Source of the DNA: Beaufortia kweichowensis
Lineage: Eukaryota > Chordata > Actinopteri > Cypriniformes > Gastromyzontidae
Direction of reading: 5' to 3'
Length of the DNA stretch: 64,000 bases
Assembly: GCA_019155185.1 (NCBI GenBank)
Contig: CM032802.1
Location: 859,501-923,500 of the forward strand
Position numbers and translations under genes: made by a program. The notes beneath the pieces are model-generated. The model ran no database searches and was not told the origin of the DNA. It saw nothing but the letters and a program-made list of their open reading frames with translations. Below, piece by piece: positions 47,168-60,587 of the stretch (within the stretch, counting starts at the first letter, position 1; each line of letters opens with the position of its first letter).

Positions 47168-48059
47168 AGTGGCCACAACAGAAGCAGATATTGATGGTTG
47201 TTTCCAGACTATTCAAAGCACTCAAGGGAGAAAATGACAAATGCTCTTTAAGAGCTGAAGATTTAAGAGCTTTTTCATCCAGTCCAGCTTACAAATAAAT
47301 CTCTGATGTTTTCATTGAACAGATCTGGAGAACATGATAAGCACCTGACAGAGACATGCTGTGTCTTCTCTTCTCTCTCGGTCATTGACAGCAGTCCTCA
47401 ATGCAGTGTTTCTAAAAACACCAAAACTTCACAAACAAAGACTCAAAAAATGTCTGTTTTCCCATGTTCCTGTTCTTATTGTATATGATTCATCAGTGCA
47501 TGTTGTCAAATATGATGTATGCCTTTATAATATTTCAATAAACTTGCTCAGGTTTTGAAATGTTTTTGCAGACGTTTCCACCAGAAAGAGAACAGGGAAA
47601 GAGTCTTCAGATATCATCTGGATCTGTTGTAAGTAATACAGATAATCTGAAACACTGATTAAAAAACTTGAGTACTTGAGTTAGTTTGAGTACTTGATTC
47701 GGATGGTCAACACAACTTCGAGTACCTTTTTGCTAACTCGTTTGACAATAAAAGCATATACTTTAGTAAGTGTTACGTTTTGGAAATTTGAACTTAAAAG
47801 TTCAGACATTTACACATTAGATATTTTCCAGTATAGATGCAGTTTAAAGAAAACATTTCCCTCATTTCCATCTTCACCAGTCTCTAAACATTATTTAGCT
47901 TAAAGTTAAATCTATTTTATTGCATCGTTTTCTATATATTACATCAGTATTTCTCAGCACATTAAAATAATGATTATTGTTTTATTCTCTCTCTTTCACT
48001 GTCTGTGCAGATGATCTATACCTGCTTCTCTGTGAATAAATCTACAGTCAGCTCTAATG
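47165..48059. other. non-coding spacer with GAGTAC repeats
   Basis: At 47668-47725 the words TTGAGTACTTGAG, TTTGAGTACTTGAT and TCGAGTACC place three GAGTAC copies in about 60 bp. The frames at 47306-47558 have no domain. No gene. Confidence 0.45.
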
Positions 48060-48740
48060 GGTTTCTCCTGCTTCAATCCCATCATGCACTTCAGTACAAC
48101 GCTCCTGGAGAGTTTAATGACGTGCCGTCACAGGTTGGGTCTCATAATGGCAAGATTTTCCAGACTTTGTTCTTTTCAACATAACCTCCAGAATCTCATT
48201 AATTCTCACTTAATTGCCGTCGCTCGTGTGTTCGCCGTCTACCGACTGAACGCTGAGATAATATCGATTTTCAGGCAGAGAGATTCTTCATCCTGCTAAC
48301 AAGCATATGATCCCAATGTATTCTGGGTAATTAATCATTTACATACCCCGACTGTCACCTGTGAGGTCATCAGCCCACGCCCCGCCCGGATTCGCCTTAT
48401 TAAAATGCTAATCAACAAACCTCTGTGCGCTCTTTCTGCTTCAGGTCTCTTATTATCACGGCCTTTTACGTCCACTGGATATTTCTCCACGGGGTGCCAT
48501 GTGCGTGTCCCCGTCACCAAACCCCGGCGAGAGCCGAATTAAATGGCAGAAAGCAGAAAGGGAAATGAGGCTGTAAAAATTGGGGGAAGAGCCATTCATT
48601 TCCTCCAGACGAGCTCCCGCAGACCCGCAGAGAACCTGAGGCTCATTAGAGAAGATCCACATGGTTGTGTTCTCCGTGTTAGGGTGAGTCAAGTTTGAGA
48701 TGCCCTGAATCAAGCCGAAACACACAGAACTACTCAACCT
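48060..48740. promoter_or_regulatory. candidate conserved regulatory block
   Basis: Less AT-rich and rich in homeobox cores: CTCATTAATTCTCACTTAATTG (split here: CTCATTAATTCTCAC, CTTAATTG), GGGTAATTAATCATTTAC near 48325, and TTAAAATGCTAATCAAC near 48400. Also GCCCACGCCCCGCCC. Dense developmental-type motifs without an open frame of note. Function is inference. Confidence 0.35.
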
Positions 48741-49404
48741 TCAGCTGTCAATCACAGAGCGGTGGAGGTGGGGTTACAAATGTCTTACTAATTCAAAAAA
48801 CTAAATTCTTACATTGTAAATCGGAGTATGACAGAGGCATACTGACATTTTATCACACAATGTAAATCATGAAATGTAAACAGGTTGCATGACTTTAGCA
48901 GACGTGAATGATTTGATCTCTCATGTCTGTAAAACAAACGTAGTACACATGCTTTAAGATTTCTCAAATCTTTAACCCTAAATGTGAATAATATTAATAA
49001 TAATAGATTTGAGAGAGAGAGTGAGAGAGAGAGCGAGAGACAAATCATCAGCTAACATACAGTCAAACTCCCCTTTAAACGGTGACAACATCACTCAACA
49101 AGTCAATTCAATTGAAAATATTTTGCTTTTAGGGCTTAATTAACTAATCAAAAGCCAAGTATAAGATAGTAGAGTGTCATCATTCATGATACTGTAACCA
49201 TTCTGCAATCAGGGTTGCCAGGTCTATGTTTTCCCTGCAGAATTGAGCTACTTTTAAACTGTTGCTGCAGGATAGATTTTGATCAACAGCTGTCACTCTT
49301 AATGGAAGATGACATAATTGATGAAAACAGAGTGTGTTTTAATCATTACTAATATACTGTGATTTCCAAGAAATTGTGTGTAATGCATAACAGTGACTAA
49401 TGTA
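48741..49404. other. non-coding with short GA tract
   Basis: Imperfect (GA)n at 49011-49039 with GTGAG and GCGAG interruptions. No gene. Confidence 0.55.
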
Positions 49405-49512
49405 GAGTTACATGCATTTGGCAGACGCTTTAAGACAAAGCAACTTGCAGTGCATTCAATCTATGCTAGCGTTCATTTAATGCACAATACTCTACCAACT
49501 GAGCTACACAAA
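49405..49512 (-). mobile_element. tRNA-derived SINE, minus strand
   Basis: On the minus strand the head reads TAGCTCAGTTGGTAGAG (49490-49506), a good tRNA A box with D-arm sequence, followed by ATAGATTGAATGCACTGCAA, TTGCTTTGTCTTAAAGCG and TCTGCCAAATGCATG. The B-box part is deleted. So 5' head and 3' tail are kept around an internal loss. Confidence 0.82.
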
Positions 49513-49843
49513 CACATTTTATTTCAGGTACAGGAGTGGCATATTTTAAGTTGTGGGCTGGATCCCAAATTAAACAAATCTGGCAACCCTGTCTGCAGTC
49601 ATATTAAACAAGTCTGAAAACATGAATCCCTAATAGAGTTATGAACGATTTATGTCTCAGTTTTCTTTTTAAACAGTTTTACTAAATTGTTTTTCATGCT
49701 ACATCACTAATTACTGAAAACAGTATTGGAAAAATCTCTTTGGGCTCTAGCTTCATAGTTTTTTTCTCTGTGTAAGGATGGTACAAATGATCTGTTTGTT
49801 TAGTCACAGAAATGAAAAATGCAGAATTTCTTCTGGTTACTAA

Positions 49844-49846
<3 letters not shown>
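49513..49846. other. non-coding spacer
   Basis: Nothing recognisable in this stretch. Confidence 0.45.
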
Positions 49847-49899
<53 letters not shown>

Positions 49900-49957
49900 C
49901 TCTCTCTCTCTCTGTGTCTCTCTCTCTCTCTCTGTGTGTGTCTCTCTCTGTGTGTGT

Positions 49958-50048
<91 letters not shown>
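49847..50048. repeat. (CT)n array with TGTG interruptions, 202 bp
   Basis: CT array with GTGTCTCT and GTGTGTGTCTCT interruptions, in the same style as 9059-9328. Confidence 0.97.
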
Positions 50049-50051
<3 letters not shown>

Positions 50052-50397
50052 AGGCGTCTGAGCAGGCTGTACTCTGGGTGGCAGTGAGCTCAGCTGATGA
50101 TTACTGTTTTCTTGCAGAAAAACAGCAGAAACGCTGCCAGTAATTGCAGATGAAATCCCCCGGCAGTCATGCGGTGAATATAAGCGTTTCAAAAACACTG
50201 TTTAAGTGAACATGATTCCTCCTATTACACAATCTCTCTTAATGCGAGTGAAGCTAAATGTGTTGAGCTGTCAGACGGGTAGAAGGAAACATATTAGCCT
50301 GAATGATTCATGGTATGTGAATGAAGTTAACTGAAAGCTGCATGATGATGATGATGTGTGTGTTTCTATGATTAATTAGCATGTTGTTGGTTTCCAG

Positions 50398-50398
<1 letters not shown>

Positions 50399-50431
<33 letters not shown>
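50399..50431. repeat. (GT)16 microsatellite
   Basis: Perfect GT run of about 33 bp, preceded at 50345 by GATGATGATGATG. 50049-50398 contains nothing else recognisable. Confidence 0.96.
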
Positions 50432-50433
<2 letters not shown>

Positions 50434-51894
50434 CTTGTTGACTAGTAAAGAAAAGATTCAAACATTTTAGTGCTTTTTTGAATTAAAAACACATTTATTA
50501 CGAGACTACGCCTAATCATATATAGTTGCGTCCCAACAGTTTTAGTATTTAATAAGAGTTTGAAATTGTTAAGAAAAATTAATTATTTATACAGGCATGA
50601 GCCATTAATTGTCTCTATTAAAAAATAGCATAATTATGACTTATTTTTAATGAGAACTCATCATTAAAATCTCAAAGTTTAATAGTCTTCTTTCACATCT
50701 CATGACCATTAGGAAACATTTATCTTCACATGCTTGATATTTTACATGCATTTTTTTAAAATGCATGTAAACTAATATTTTTCAGATGTCTGGACTTTAT
50801 CAGCAGGGGTTTATGAAGTAAAAGAGATGGTTCAATATATTGTTATTAAATACATCCTTTGAGAATTGTCAGAAAATGTCACACTGCAATTGGTTTTCTA
50901 ACCTGTTAAAGTCTGTCTGTTAAACTCATTTGATCTTTTTAACATAACATTTCTCTTAGCGAAATCATTTCAGTGATTTTACATTCTGATTACAGATCTT
51001 TACCTGCACTGATGGAGACCAGAAACATGTATTAGGATTTTATTGTCATGTTGACTTTCATATTTCACTTTTTGAGGTTTTTTGAGAAAAGTAAATTTGT
51101 TTTACTTGAATTTATGTAAATAGTTTGAGTAAAACAGTTCTCTGTACAGACTGCTGTGTGTTTAAATGAAGGACAGATTATTTACTCCTGAATGCCATTG
51201 TGCACATGCTCTCTGAACACAGATTGTTTCTGATATACAGCAGAAATTAGAGCGGACAAAATATCTCTGCAGGAAACAGACGAACAGAAACAGCAAAGTG
51301 CATTATTTATCACAAGAAACATTCACCAGCAAATAAAAAATGGATGGAAAGCCTCCCTGCCTTTATCCTTTGAAAAGCAGATGTTCCCGCTGTATGCTCA
51401 CGAGATTAAAAATAGATTTTCATTAATACCGGCCCTGACAATATTCATCTCATCAGCCGTGAGGATGATGGAGCGATAGACTTTCTCTCTCTTGTTCTGA
51501 AATCAGGTCTTGCCTCTTTAAACGGTCAAAATACTCTGAGAAAATAAAACGATGATAAATGAAGAAATGGATCGCTGACCCCACAGCACATGAAAAACTA
51601 TTTCTCAGCGATTTATAAAAATGGGCCAAACTGTGTGGAAACAACACTGTACTGTACAAAACAAGATGAACTGTGTGTGTATTTGTGCTTTAAGAGCTTT
51701 TATGGGCATTTCCCTCAGAATGATGAAAGGTCTTCACAAATATAGAGTATAGAAAGGCTACAGGACGAGTATTCATTAAATATGAACTGTTTGGTAAATA
51801 CTATCATGACGTATAAATACTTGAAAATGTACATTTTAATATTTGTTGCATGACAGTAATGCAAAAGTGTTCCACGAGTTCACGCTTACATATA
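50432..51894. other. non-coding spacer
   Basis: AT-rich; a palindromic TTTTACATGCAT-TTTTTTAA-ATGCATGTAAA at about 50741-50770 can form a hairpin. No gene. Confidence 0.5.
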
Positions 51895-52080
51895 ATTAAC
51901 TGGGGTATAGTAATGCGTATTTGGCGTGCTGTCCGGGGAAGGGCTCCGAGCTCGGGAACAGACCCCTCCTCGAAGTGAGGAGATGGGGTGGTGGAGGGAT
52001 GCTGGTAACCGTCAAAGTGGGTAGAGGTAAGATGGCTGTATTTATCCTCTTGGTGTTGGTTAACTTGATTGCGAACTTTG
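51895..52080. repeat. GC-rich repeat-like insert of unknown class
   Basis: A sharply GC-richer block: TGTCCGGGGAAGGGCTCCGA, GCTCGGGAACAG, then a hairpin CTCCTC-GAAGT-GAGGAG, and GGGATGCTGGTAACC. It ends in TTGTTAATAAAACATC. It looks like part of a structured retroposon or LTR leader, but only one copy is here and I cannot name the family. The 63-codon frame across it has no domain. Confidence 0.4.
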
Positions 52081-52107
52081 TTAATAAAACATCATTTCAT
52101 GTAAAGT

Positions 52108-52243
52108 CATAATAATGTTGTGATGTGAGAAACACCAAGGTCATGGGTTTAATCCCAGGGATTGAAAATACAAAAAATTTATAATGTAGAGCACTGCAAG
52201 TCACTTTGGATAAAAGCGTCTGCCAAATGCATAAATGTAAATC
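52108..52243 (+). mobile_element. tRNA-derived SINE, + strand
   Basis: AACACCAAGGTCATG, B box GGTTTAATCCC (52146-52156, one change from GGTTCRATCCC), AATGTAGAGCACTG, then CAAGTCACTTTGGATAAAAG, CGTCTGCCAAATGCATAAAT and a GTAAAT end. The 3' tail is the most complete of the copies here. The 5' A-box part is truncated. Confidence 0.82.
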
Positions 52244-53489
52244 TTTTTCTTTTGGTGCCTGACAGAAATGTGTAAATATTTTACATGGTGGCTAATTTTG
52301 TACGATCACATTCGTCTTAGTATTGATTTGGAGTCTCCCCAGTGACATTAGGGTTTGGGGCTTGTAGCTTTTTTCCTAATAATCATATGATTTTGTATGA
52401 CCTACATTGTACGGATTCCTGTGAGATCAGGTCGATAGCACTATTACTGAGTTAAGAATGAGAAAACGCAAAGCTTTACCCAACAATTCTAAATGAAAGC
52501 GAGAGACTGAAGGCCAAAAGCATCTGGAGGCTTCCTGAAGCAAAAGCAAAGGATCAATAATCTAAATGTCAAGACAGAGGCGAGAAATTAAAGCACACCC
52601 ACAATCTCATCTCAGACGTGTGTTTAATCACTGTCTGTACGGCAGATAAATGATCACAGCACTGAAGATCCTCCTCAATCCCATAATGCATCAGTTGTAA
52701 CCCATGTTAATGAACCAAAGAAACATTCCCAAGACAATCCCAGAATTCATTGATTAGAAATGTGATTTATTCAATATCTAAAATTGCATGTGTTAAACTC
52801 ATTCAAGACTCCTAAAAGTTTGAATGTTTTTACAAATAAAATGAAATAAAAGAAATGCAAAAAATATATTTCCAATAATTCTTGTGTGGTTGTCTTTTGA
52901 GTATTTTTCTTTTTGTTCAACTTCAATATTTTCTTTCTAGATCTGTCAAATATCTGAAGCAGCGGTTTAAAGCAGGTACATTAGATTCACTATTGAAATG
53001 TTAAAGCCAGTGTGATTGAAAGGCTGTTTAATTGAATTATACACTGGGCGGTACGGTTAATCATTGCTTTACATTCAGACATCATAATGACCGGGCTGAT
53101 ATGTTAATTCACTGGATCTCACAGCGAGAGTTCAAGCCGTGTTAAACCTCTGAAAGACCCCGACAGAGATGTTTCTTTTCTTTCCGTCTGATTCACGCTC
53201 ATTACGTCCAGCGCATGTTAACCGTGAGGCAGCACATTAGATGTGCTCGAGCTGTTTGTCACCATCACTAATTCTCTCTTAAATTAAACCTTTTAGCATG
53301 ATCATGTAAATGTGTTTCACTAATGCAACAGCTGTACGGTGATTTAAATAAGGTTTGGATGAATGCAGTTTGGGGTGGGATGGTAAACCAAATACTAATA
53401 CTTTTCTTCACTTTATTTTAAGATACTGCCAAGGTAAACTATTTTATTTGTTTTTTTAATTCTACAACAGATTTGCACAGATTTTCACA
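52244..53489. other. non-coding; possible conserved block at 53080-53300
   Basis: 53080-53300 (ATAATGACCGGGCTGATATG, CATTACGTCCAGCGCATG) is CpG-richer than its flanks. Nothing else recognisable, no gene. Confidence 0.4.
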
Positions 53490-53890
53490 GCCCTTCTAAT
53501 AGTATTTACTATAGTAAACTGTAGTAAAATTCCTAGATACACAGCATTGTGTTTTTGAACTTTACCATAGTAAAATTTACTTTTACCATAAAATTCACCA
53601 CACTAAAAATACACTTTATACAGCATTTACTAGTTTATTAATTGACAATAGTTGATAGAAGTTTACAGATTATTGTAATATACTGTAGTATACAACAATT
53701 TACTATGGTAAATATTAAAGTATACAACAGTATTTACTACGATTCATCAATTTACTATAGTTAATGCTACAGAATACTATAGTATACATTACCAAATTGT
53801 AGAAATAACTATAATATACAGTACTACTGTACACTGTAATTTACCACAGTTTACTACAGTAATCCCTGAAGTATACTGCAGTATTTTTTT
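53490..53890. repeat. degenerate ACTATAGTA/TACTGTAGTA palindromic array
   Basis: About 400 bp dense in TTTACTATAG, TAAACTGTAGTAAA, TACTATGGTAAAT, AGTATACAACAGTA and similar words, in both orientations. It can fold extensively. Related short words occur at 58505-58770 and in family A MITEs. Origin unclear: a decayed foldback element or a tandem of MITE ends. Confidence 0.75.
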
Positions 53891-53979
53891 AATGTGGGCT
53901 GGAACACAAATAATTCATTAAAGTTTTAGCCATCGCCTGACATCGCTAATTACAATATCCTCATTTATTAATATGATGT

Positions 53980-55474
<1,495 letters not shown>

Positions 55475-55590
55475 CATGTGAGTATTTAAAACACCAAATA
55501 TTGACAATTGAGTCAATCAGTATGGTGAAAACCTTTAATAATAAAACTATTTTTTTATGGTAAGATTGACATTTGCATGGAATTGCCCAT
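55475..55590 (-). mobile_element. family E dispersed repeat, minus copy
   Basis: Reverse strand gives ATGGGCAATTCCATG, CAAATGTCAATCTTACC, AAAGGTTTTCACCATACTG, TGTCAATATTTGGTG, matching 19172-19280. Sequence beyond this block is not shared. Confidence 0.75.
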
Positions 55591-55859
55591 CTTCCAAATG
55601 CATAAATAAGAACCAACTGCTTTTTGAACAAGAAATGAACAATTTAAGTTTATCATCATAACATCAGAAGTGTAGCGTTTAATATTTGTTCTGCTGTGAT
55701 TGTATTATTAATGCTGGCTTAACACATCATCAGATTCTTGGCCAAACACAAGCGAGCCCTTTGGCAGTTATTCAACACAACAAACCCTCTCACAAACACA
55801 CAACCAGCTCTCATTAATGTTAAACATTAGCGTAAATGTTAACACTATCTACAAATGTG
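55591..55859. other. non-coding spacer
   Basis: Short AT-rich stretch, nothing recognised. Confidence 0.4.
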
Positions 55860-56275
55860 ATCTGTTTCCATGACGACAGCTAGCCACAGCCGAGCAGCAA
55901 CACGTACCAGTCTCGGCCTGGGGGCGAAGCGTTCGTGAGGGCACATCCGTCCATCTCAACACACGTCTGAGAAGAATCCAGATCAACGGCTTTGTGCGCC
56001 CGCGTGTGTTTAAGGGTCAAGGGCTTTGACCCGCCTTTAAACCGGGTGGCGTATCCAAATGTCTCCCGGAGCAAAAATGACAAAGATTAACTGTCGCTCT
56101 GAGTCCTGTGCGTGTATCATAATGAATGCGGCCTCACTCCCCACGAGTCACGGCCGGCTCGGGCCATGACAGCACATTGATGGAATTGCCATTTAGCGGT
56201 CGGATACATGGAGATGAGACGCGCTAAAGACGAGACGACCGAATTTAGAGACGCTTCGTTTGCATGAATTCCTTA
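55860..56275. promoter_or_regulatory. CpG-dense island
   Basis: By my count about 33 CpG in 420 bp, with CCCCACGAGTCACGGCC, GCCATTTAGCGGTCGG, and ATCATAATGAATGCGGCC. A 67-codon minus-strand frame has no domain. Fits a hypomethylated regulatory or conserved non-coding element. Confidence 0.4.
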
Positions 56276-56446
56276 AAGAGATTTCTGGGATGACAGGCTG
56301 TGTGCTGTTTGCTGAATGCTAAAGACCCACTGACATCTGGAGATTTGGGTTTCGGTTTCAACACGACTCGTCTGAATAACCGCAAAAGAAACATTCTGTG
56401 TGTAGGAGAAAGACGGGGAATATTTTAACAAAGTATAACTTTGTTT

Positions 56447-56500
56447 GTCACCCTTATGTTGGTCCAAACCTATATGATTTGGCATGTTATATATAAAACT
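56447..56500 (+). mobile_element. family B MITE fragment
   Basis: TTGTCACCCTTATGTTGGTC then CAAACCTATATGATT matches one arm of 16255-16478. The second arm is absent. Confidence 0.45.
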
Positions 56501-57518
56501 AAACTAAATACTTTGCAGAATCTTTTCCATAATGAATTATAACCAAGAGACAAAATATTTCATGTTTTAATGAAGCTCTTATACAAAAGCCACATGAATT
56601 TCAGATGAGAGAGAGTAAAGACAGACTCTTTATTTAGTCGTTTTTGAAAGTTTTTTTTACAAGAAACTAAAGAAACAAAATAGAAAAAAAATCAGCTTAA
56701 AGTCCAGCATACATCAGTGTAAAAGCAGCACATTGACTGTATGAGAGTGCACTGGTGTTACGGGTGAACGGGATTGTGGGTAAAGACATTTTTACTCATT
56801 TTAAAGTGCTCAGCGGTACGCCTAAGTCTCTGAGAATAAAGGATTGCCGCCGCCCCCCCACCTGCGAGGAGGTCGACCAAATCCATCTATTGTGCATGGA
56901 TTAAAAGAGAGAGAGACTTCCTCTAAACGCCCACACCACCAGAGTCACAGCGCTGAGACGGGTTTGGTCATCCAGCATCCATCAATACAGTTAAACAACA
57001 TCTTCTGTCGTCTGACGCCCACTACACATCCAATAAAATGAGTTTTATTAATAAATGTGACATCACGGCTGTCAGCCAATCCAAACGATGGAATGGGTCA
57101 CCGCACCTTGAGCAGAGAAATGATGTAACCAAATATTTTGTTCCATCAAAAAAAGTACTTTTAATTGAACATGTACAGTACTATAATATTCAATTTCCAA
57201 ACATAAAACATGAATTACTACTTTAACTCTGGTTATTTAAGTGTAACTAAATTTGCTTTTCTTTCATCTGCATTTAATTTGTTGTTCAGTTTTGTATCAA
57301 ACAAGGTTTTTTGCAACTACCTTTAAAAACAAAATGAATGAAAGTCAAACACACATTAGTGTCTTATTCTTCAAGAAGGTGAAGATATATTTTTACAATG
57401 ACACTAATGATATTTCTTATATATGTTAAGGATAATAATATCCATTAAACAGCACATAATTTCTCTGTCAGGGCTGAAAGTTAAAACACTAACACAATAC
57501 AAAGCTGTTTAAAGAGGA
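56501..57518. other. non-coding spacer
   Basis: Includes a C-rich GCCGCCGCCCCCCCACC near 56848. The 56844-57041 and 57038-57226 frames have no domain. No gene. Confidence 0.45.
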
Positions 57519-57559
57519 CCAATAGGATATTAGGGGGCGGGGCCATAGATATATAAATA
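57519..57559 (+). promoter_or_regulatory. CCAAT / GC-box / TATA cluster
   Basis: CCAAT (57519-57523), GGGGGCGGGGCC (57533-57544) and TATATAAATA (57550-57559) fall in the canonical order within 41 bp. The GC-box sits only about 6 bp from the TATA element, closer than usual. No open frame or splice donor of note follows, so a transcript is not demonstrated. It could also be part of an unrecognised repeat. Confidence 0.3.
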
Positions 57560-58504
57560 CATAAATGCCTCATATTGTCTATTTCTATGCTGTTATATGC
57601 AAATTGTCCACCGTATTAACAGTCAAAGCCAAAAAAGTTGACAACATATCACTGTTATATCTTGAAATGTGTGTAGCACACGTTTGACAAACCTTACACG
57701 TCAACAGACATCACATCAATTTTTCACTCCGGCATTAACGTTTCCTCAATATTTTCTGCTTTAAATCAGAGTTCTACTCTCAGAGGACATAAAAGCAGGA
57801 TTTTCTGCCATCCCTGAAGAATTATATTGAAGAATTAATTTAATTTAGGACGGGCTCTTCTCTGGCCGCTGATAAAGCGTGTGAAAAGCTTACAATCCTT
57901 TTCTTTAATACACTTCATTTATTCGCTCTTCCTCATGAACAAATTTATTTTCATTTGCTGTTGATCTCAATACTTTGTCTAACAGTAAAGTGCTTATTCT
58001 TTAAAGTTAAACCATGTTGTCTGATGAATCCGCAGTTCGGTTCTGTATTATACGGCACATAAGAAGTTGCTGCTTTCACAGTTTATTCAAACCTCCTTTA
58101 GAAGAAGACAATGTGTCTCTATATAAACACAGATTATATGCGTTTGCAATAGATCAGTATTATAATAAATAAAGATGTTTCATTAAAAACAAAAACATTC
58201 AGTAGATGGACGACGTTTCCATTTGAAAAAACCCTGAATGAGTCAAACACAAGCAGTTATCCTGAAGATCTCCAGTTTGCCTAAATAAAATATCTCAAGA
58301 CATTTGAAAAGCATACTGTACACAGCTCACATCCGTTCAGCCGTCAGTGCTCTGGATGATATTACAGCACAGACGCTTTCACACATCACACAGAATGAAG
58401 AATGAGAGATGAGCAATTTGTCGGGCTGGATGTGAAGAAACTCCATTATACAAACCACATCTGAACATCTGAAGGCCAAAGCTGAGACACGATCTCATAA
58501 AGGA
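57560..58504. other. non-coding spacer
   Basis: AT-rich, no gene or clear repeat. Confidence 0.5.
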
Positions 58505-58770
58505 ACAAAAATACTGTAGTGATACTGTAGTAAAGTAGGCAAATACCATAGTACTGAACCATTCCCATATTCATGCTGAAAGATAAATCAGTGCATTATA
58601 TCATGACAATATACAGTATTAACGTCCTACCATTCTACAGAATCACTCCCAAAAAATACTATGGTAATATACTATGGTACTTTATACATGCACTGAATGA
58701 TTCCCATATTTGTTCTTCAAAGTTCAAGCAATACTATAGTATTATACTATATGTTCAAAAAGCATGGTAA
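58505..58770. repeat. ACTATGGTA-type repeat with ~139-bp duplication
   Basis: AGTACTGAACCATTCCCATA (about 58550) and GCACTGAATGATTCCCATAT (about 58690) are diverged direct copies 139 bp apart, each preceded by ACCATAGTA or ACTATGGTAC words. Resembles the 53490 array. Confidence 0.6.
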
Positions 58771-60587
58771 GAGTTTTTAAGATCAAATCTGACAAGTCAA
58801 ATAGTCTCTAACATTAATAATCTGGTGAACAACATCAGACTTCAGAGTTTCCACAAATGTAAACAGAGTAAATTCATCTGAAGTGTAAATATGACAGAAA
58901 GAGAGTTTGACATGAAACATCTGCTCCTGTATTACTTTGTTTCACATGGACGACAGACTTATTCACTCATTTAGAAGAAAAAGGCAGAAATGTGAAGATA
59001 AGACAGTCCAGATGTGCAAAAAAAGAATAAATAATACATAGAGAACATGTTTGCATGAGTAAATCATTAAAAGTGGGTTGCAAATGTAGTTTCATGATGA
59101 ATATCTACAGTACATCATCTATAATCTCTGCAGAAATGTGAAGTTTGTGTGGTCTGTGGCATCGAATCCTAAAGTAGACTGATACACATTTCATTACATG
59201 TATGAATCTCATCTCATATGAATGCAGTTCTTACTTCCTGCCTGCCGGGTAAAGAGACAGAAATACTGCGGTAAACCCTCACTGGCCCTGAATGCCGTTT
59301 CTGAGACAAATTCATTTTCTCTGCCACCATCACTGACACCCTTAATGGCTTTTTGTGTTGTGAAGAGCAGAAAATTGGATTTGTTACCCAACTGAAGACA
59401 CAACCCGTGACTGTCTACACACACACACCGTTGATTCATTGATTTATTTATTCAGTCATTATTTGTTTTCCTCAAAAATGTGTCCAGGATCTATAAACCA
59501 TTTGCTCATAAATGTACATTTATATGGATTATTATGGGTTTCAGGCCAAAAAACAAACTCTCTCTCTCTCTTCTCATCTCATTTCTTCTCCTGTGATAAG
59601 ATTCAGTGTCTCTCTTTATCTCTCTTTTCATATTGTATTTTCTCTACTCTCTCGGGTTCACATCTATCTATCTTTGATCTCTCTCTCCCTCACGCACACA
59701 CAGACAAACACACACATTTTTGTGTTTTGTGTTGTGCAATAAAGATGCTGATGAACTTTAGACTGTTAATGGTGTTGGCCGTCTCTCTCTCTTACACATT
59801 TTCCACACTGATCTTTAGGACCGACCGTCTACACGTAATGAAATCTGATCTGTGATCAGACAGTAGTCAATATCTGCATTAGTTTCCATAGTAATGAGTG
59901 ACGTGCGAGTACATGAGTACAGCGCCCAGAAACTCACACAACATCAGTGCCAAACATCTGAGAAATGCTGGATATTCTTACATCAGTTAACATATATCAT
60001 GAGGTGTTTGACAGACACACGCGTGTCAGAAATAATAATGTTCACAGGTTCATTCGCATGTGTTCTGTCACACAACTGCAATTCAAACTGGAGGAGAAAC
60101 ACAAACACTCTCTCTCTCTTTTATCATCGGCGGTTTCAGTTTTAAGTCTGAAGGGAGATGCAAACCGAGTTTTATATTGCTAGAAATCTGCTCTGAAGAC
60201 AGTCCTTCTCATTTTGTGTTTCTCATGGGCACCTGTCACGCTGACAGACAGGTATCCTGACAGCAAACTGACAAGAGACTCGACAGACAGACTTTATAAA
60301 GTTTACCTGCCGTATTTCCTGAGAGACGCTTTTAAATCTGTCAAAACAAACTCAAATCAGACTGAAGTCTACACAAAAAACAACTTCAGCTTTAACAGGT
60401 GAACCCTGACAATTATTTCCAGCCTTTGTGTTATTTGTTTTATTAAAGTTTTTGCCCCAAACCTGCTATCATTTACAATCGTTAGTTTATCGGAATTCAT
60501 CTGTTGATGTAAGTGTTTATATTAGGTGTTTAGGTGTTTAAGTATATAAAGTGAACATTATTTTGGAGCAATGCAACAGCCGGTCCT
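58771..60587. other. non-coding spacer with CT-rich part
   Basis: CT-rich low-complexity sequence at about 59560-59690 and ACACACAGACAAACACACAC near 59695. The 138-codon frame 59439-59855 runs through the CT-rich part and has no domain. No gene. Confidence 0.5.

Noticed and set aside
49490..49506. Possible tRNA gene on the minus strand
   Set aside because: The A box is good but there is no B box, anticodon arm or acceptor stem, and SINE tail sequence follows. It is a SINE head.
59439..59855. 138-codon plus-strand open frame with hydrophobic stretches
   Set aside because: Built on a CT-rich low-complexity tract; the apparent membrane-like segments come from Leu/Ser/Phe-rich repeat codons.
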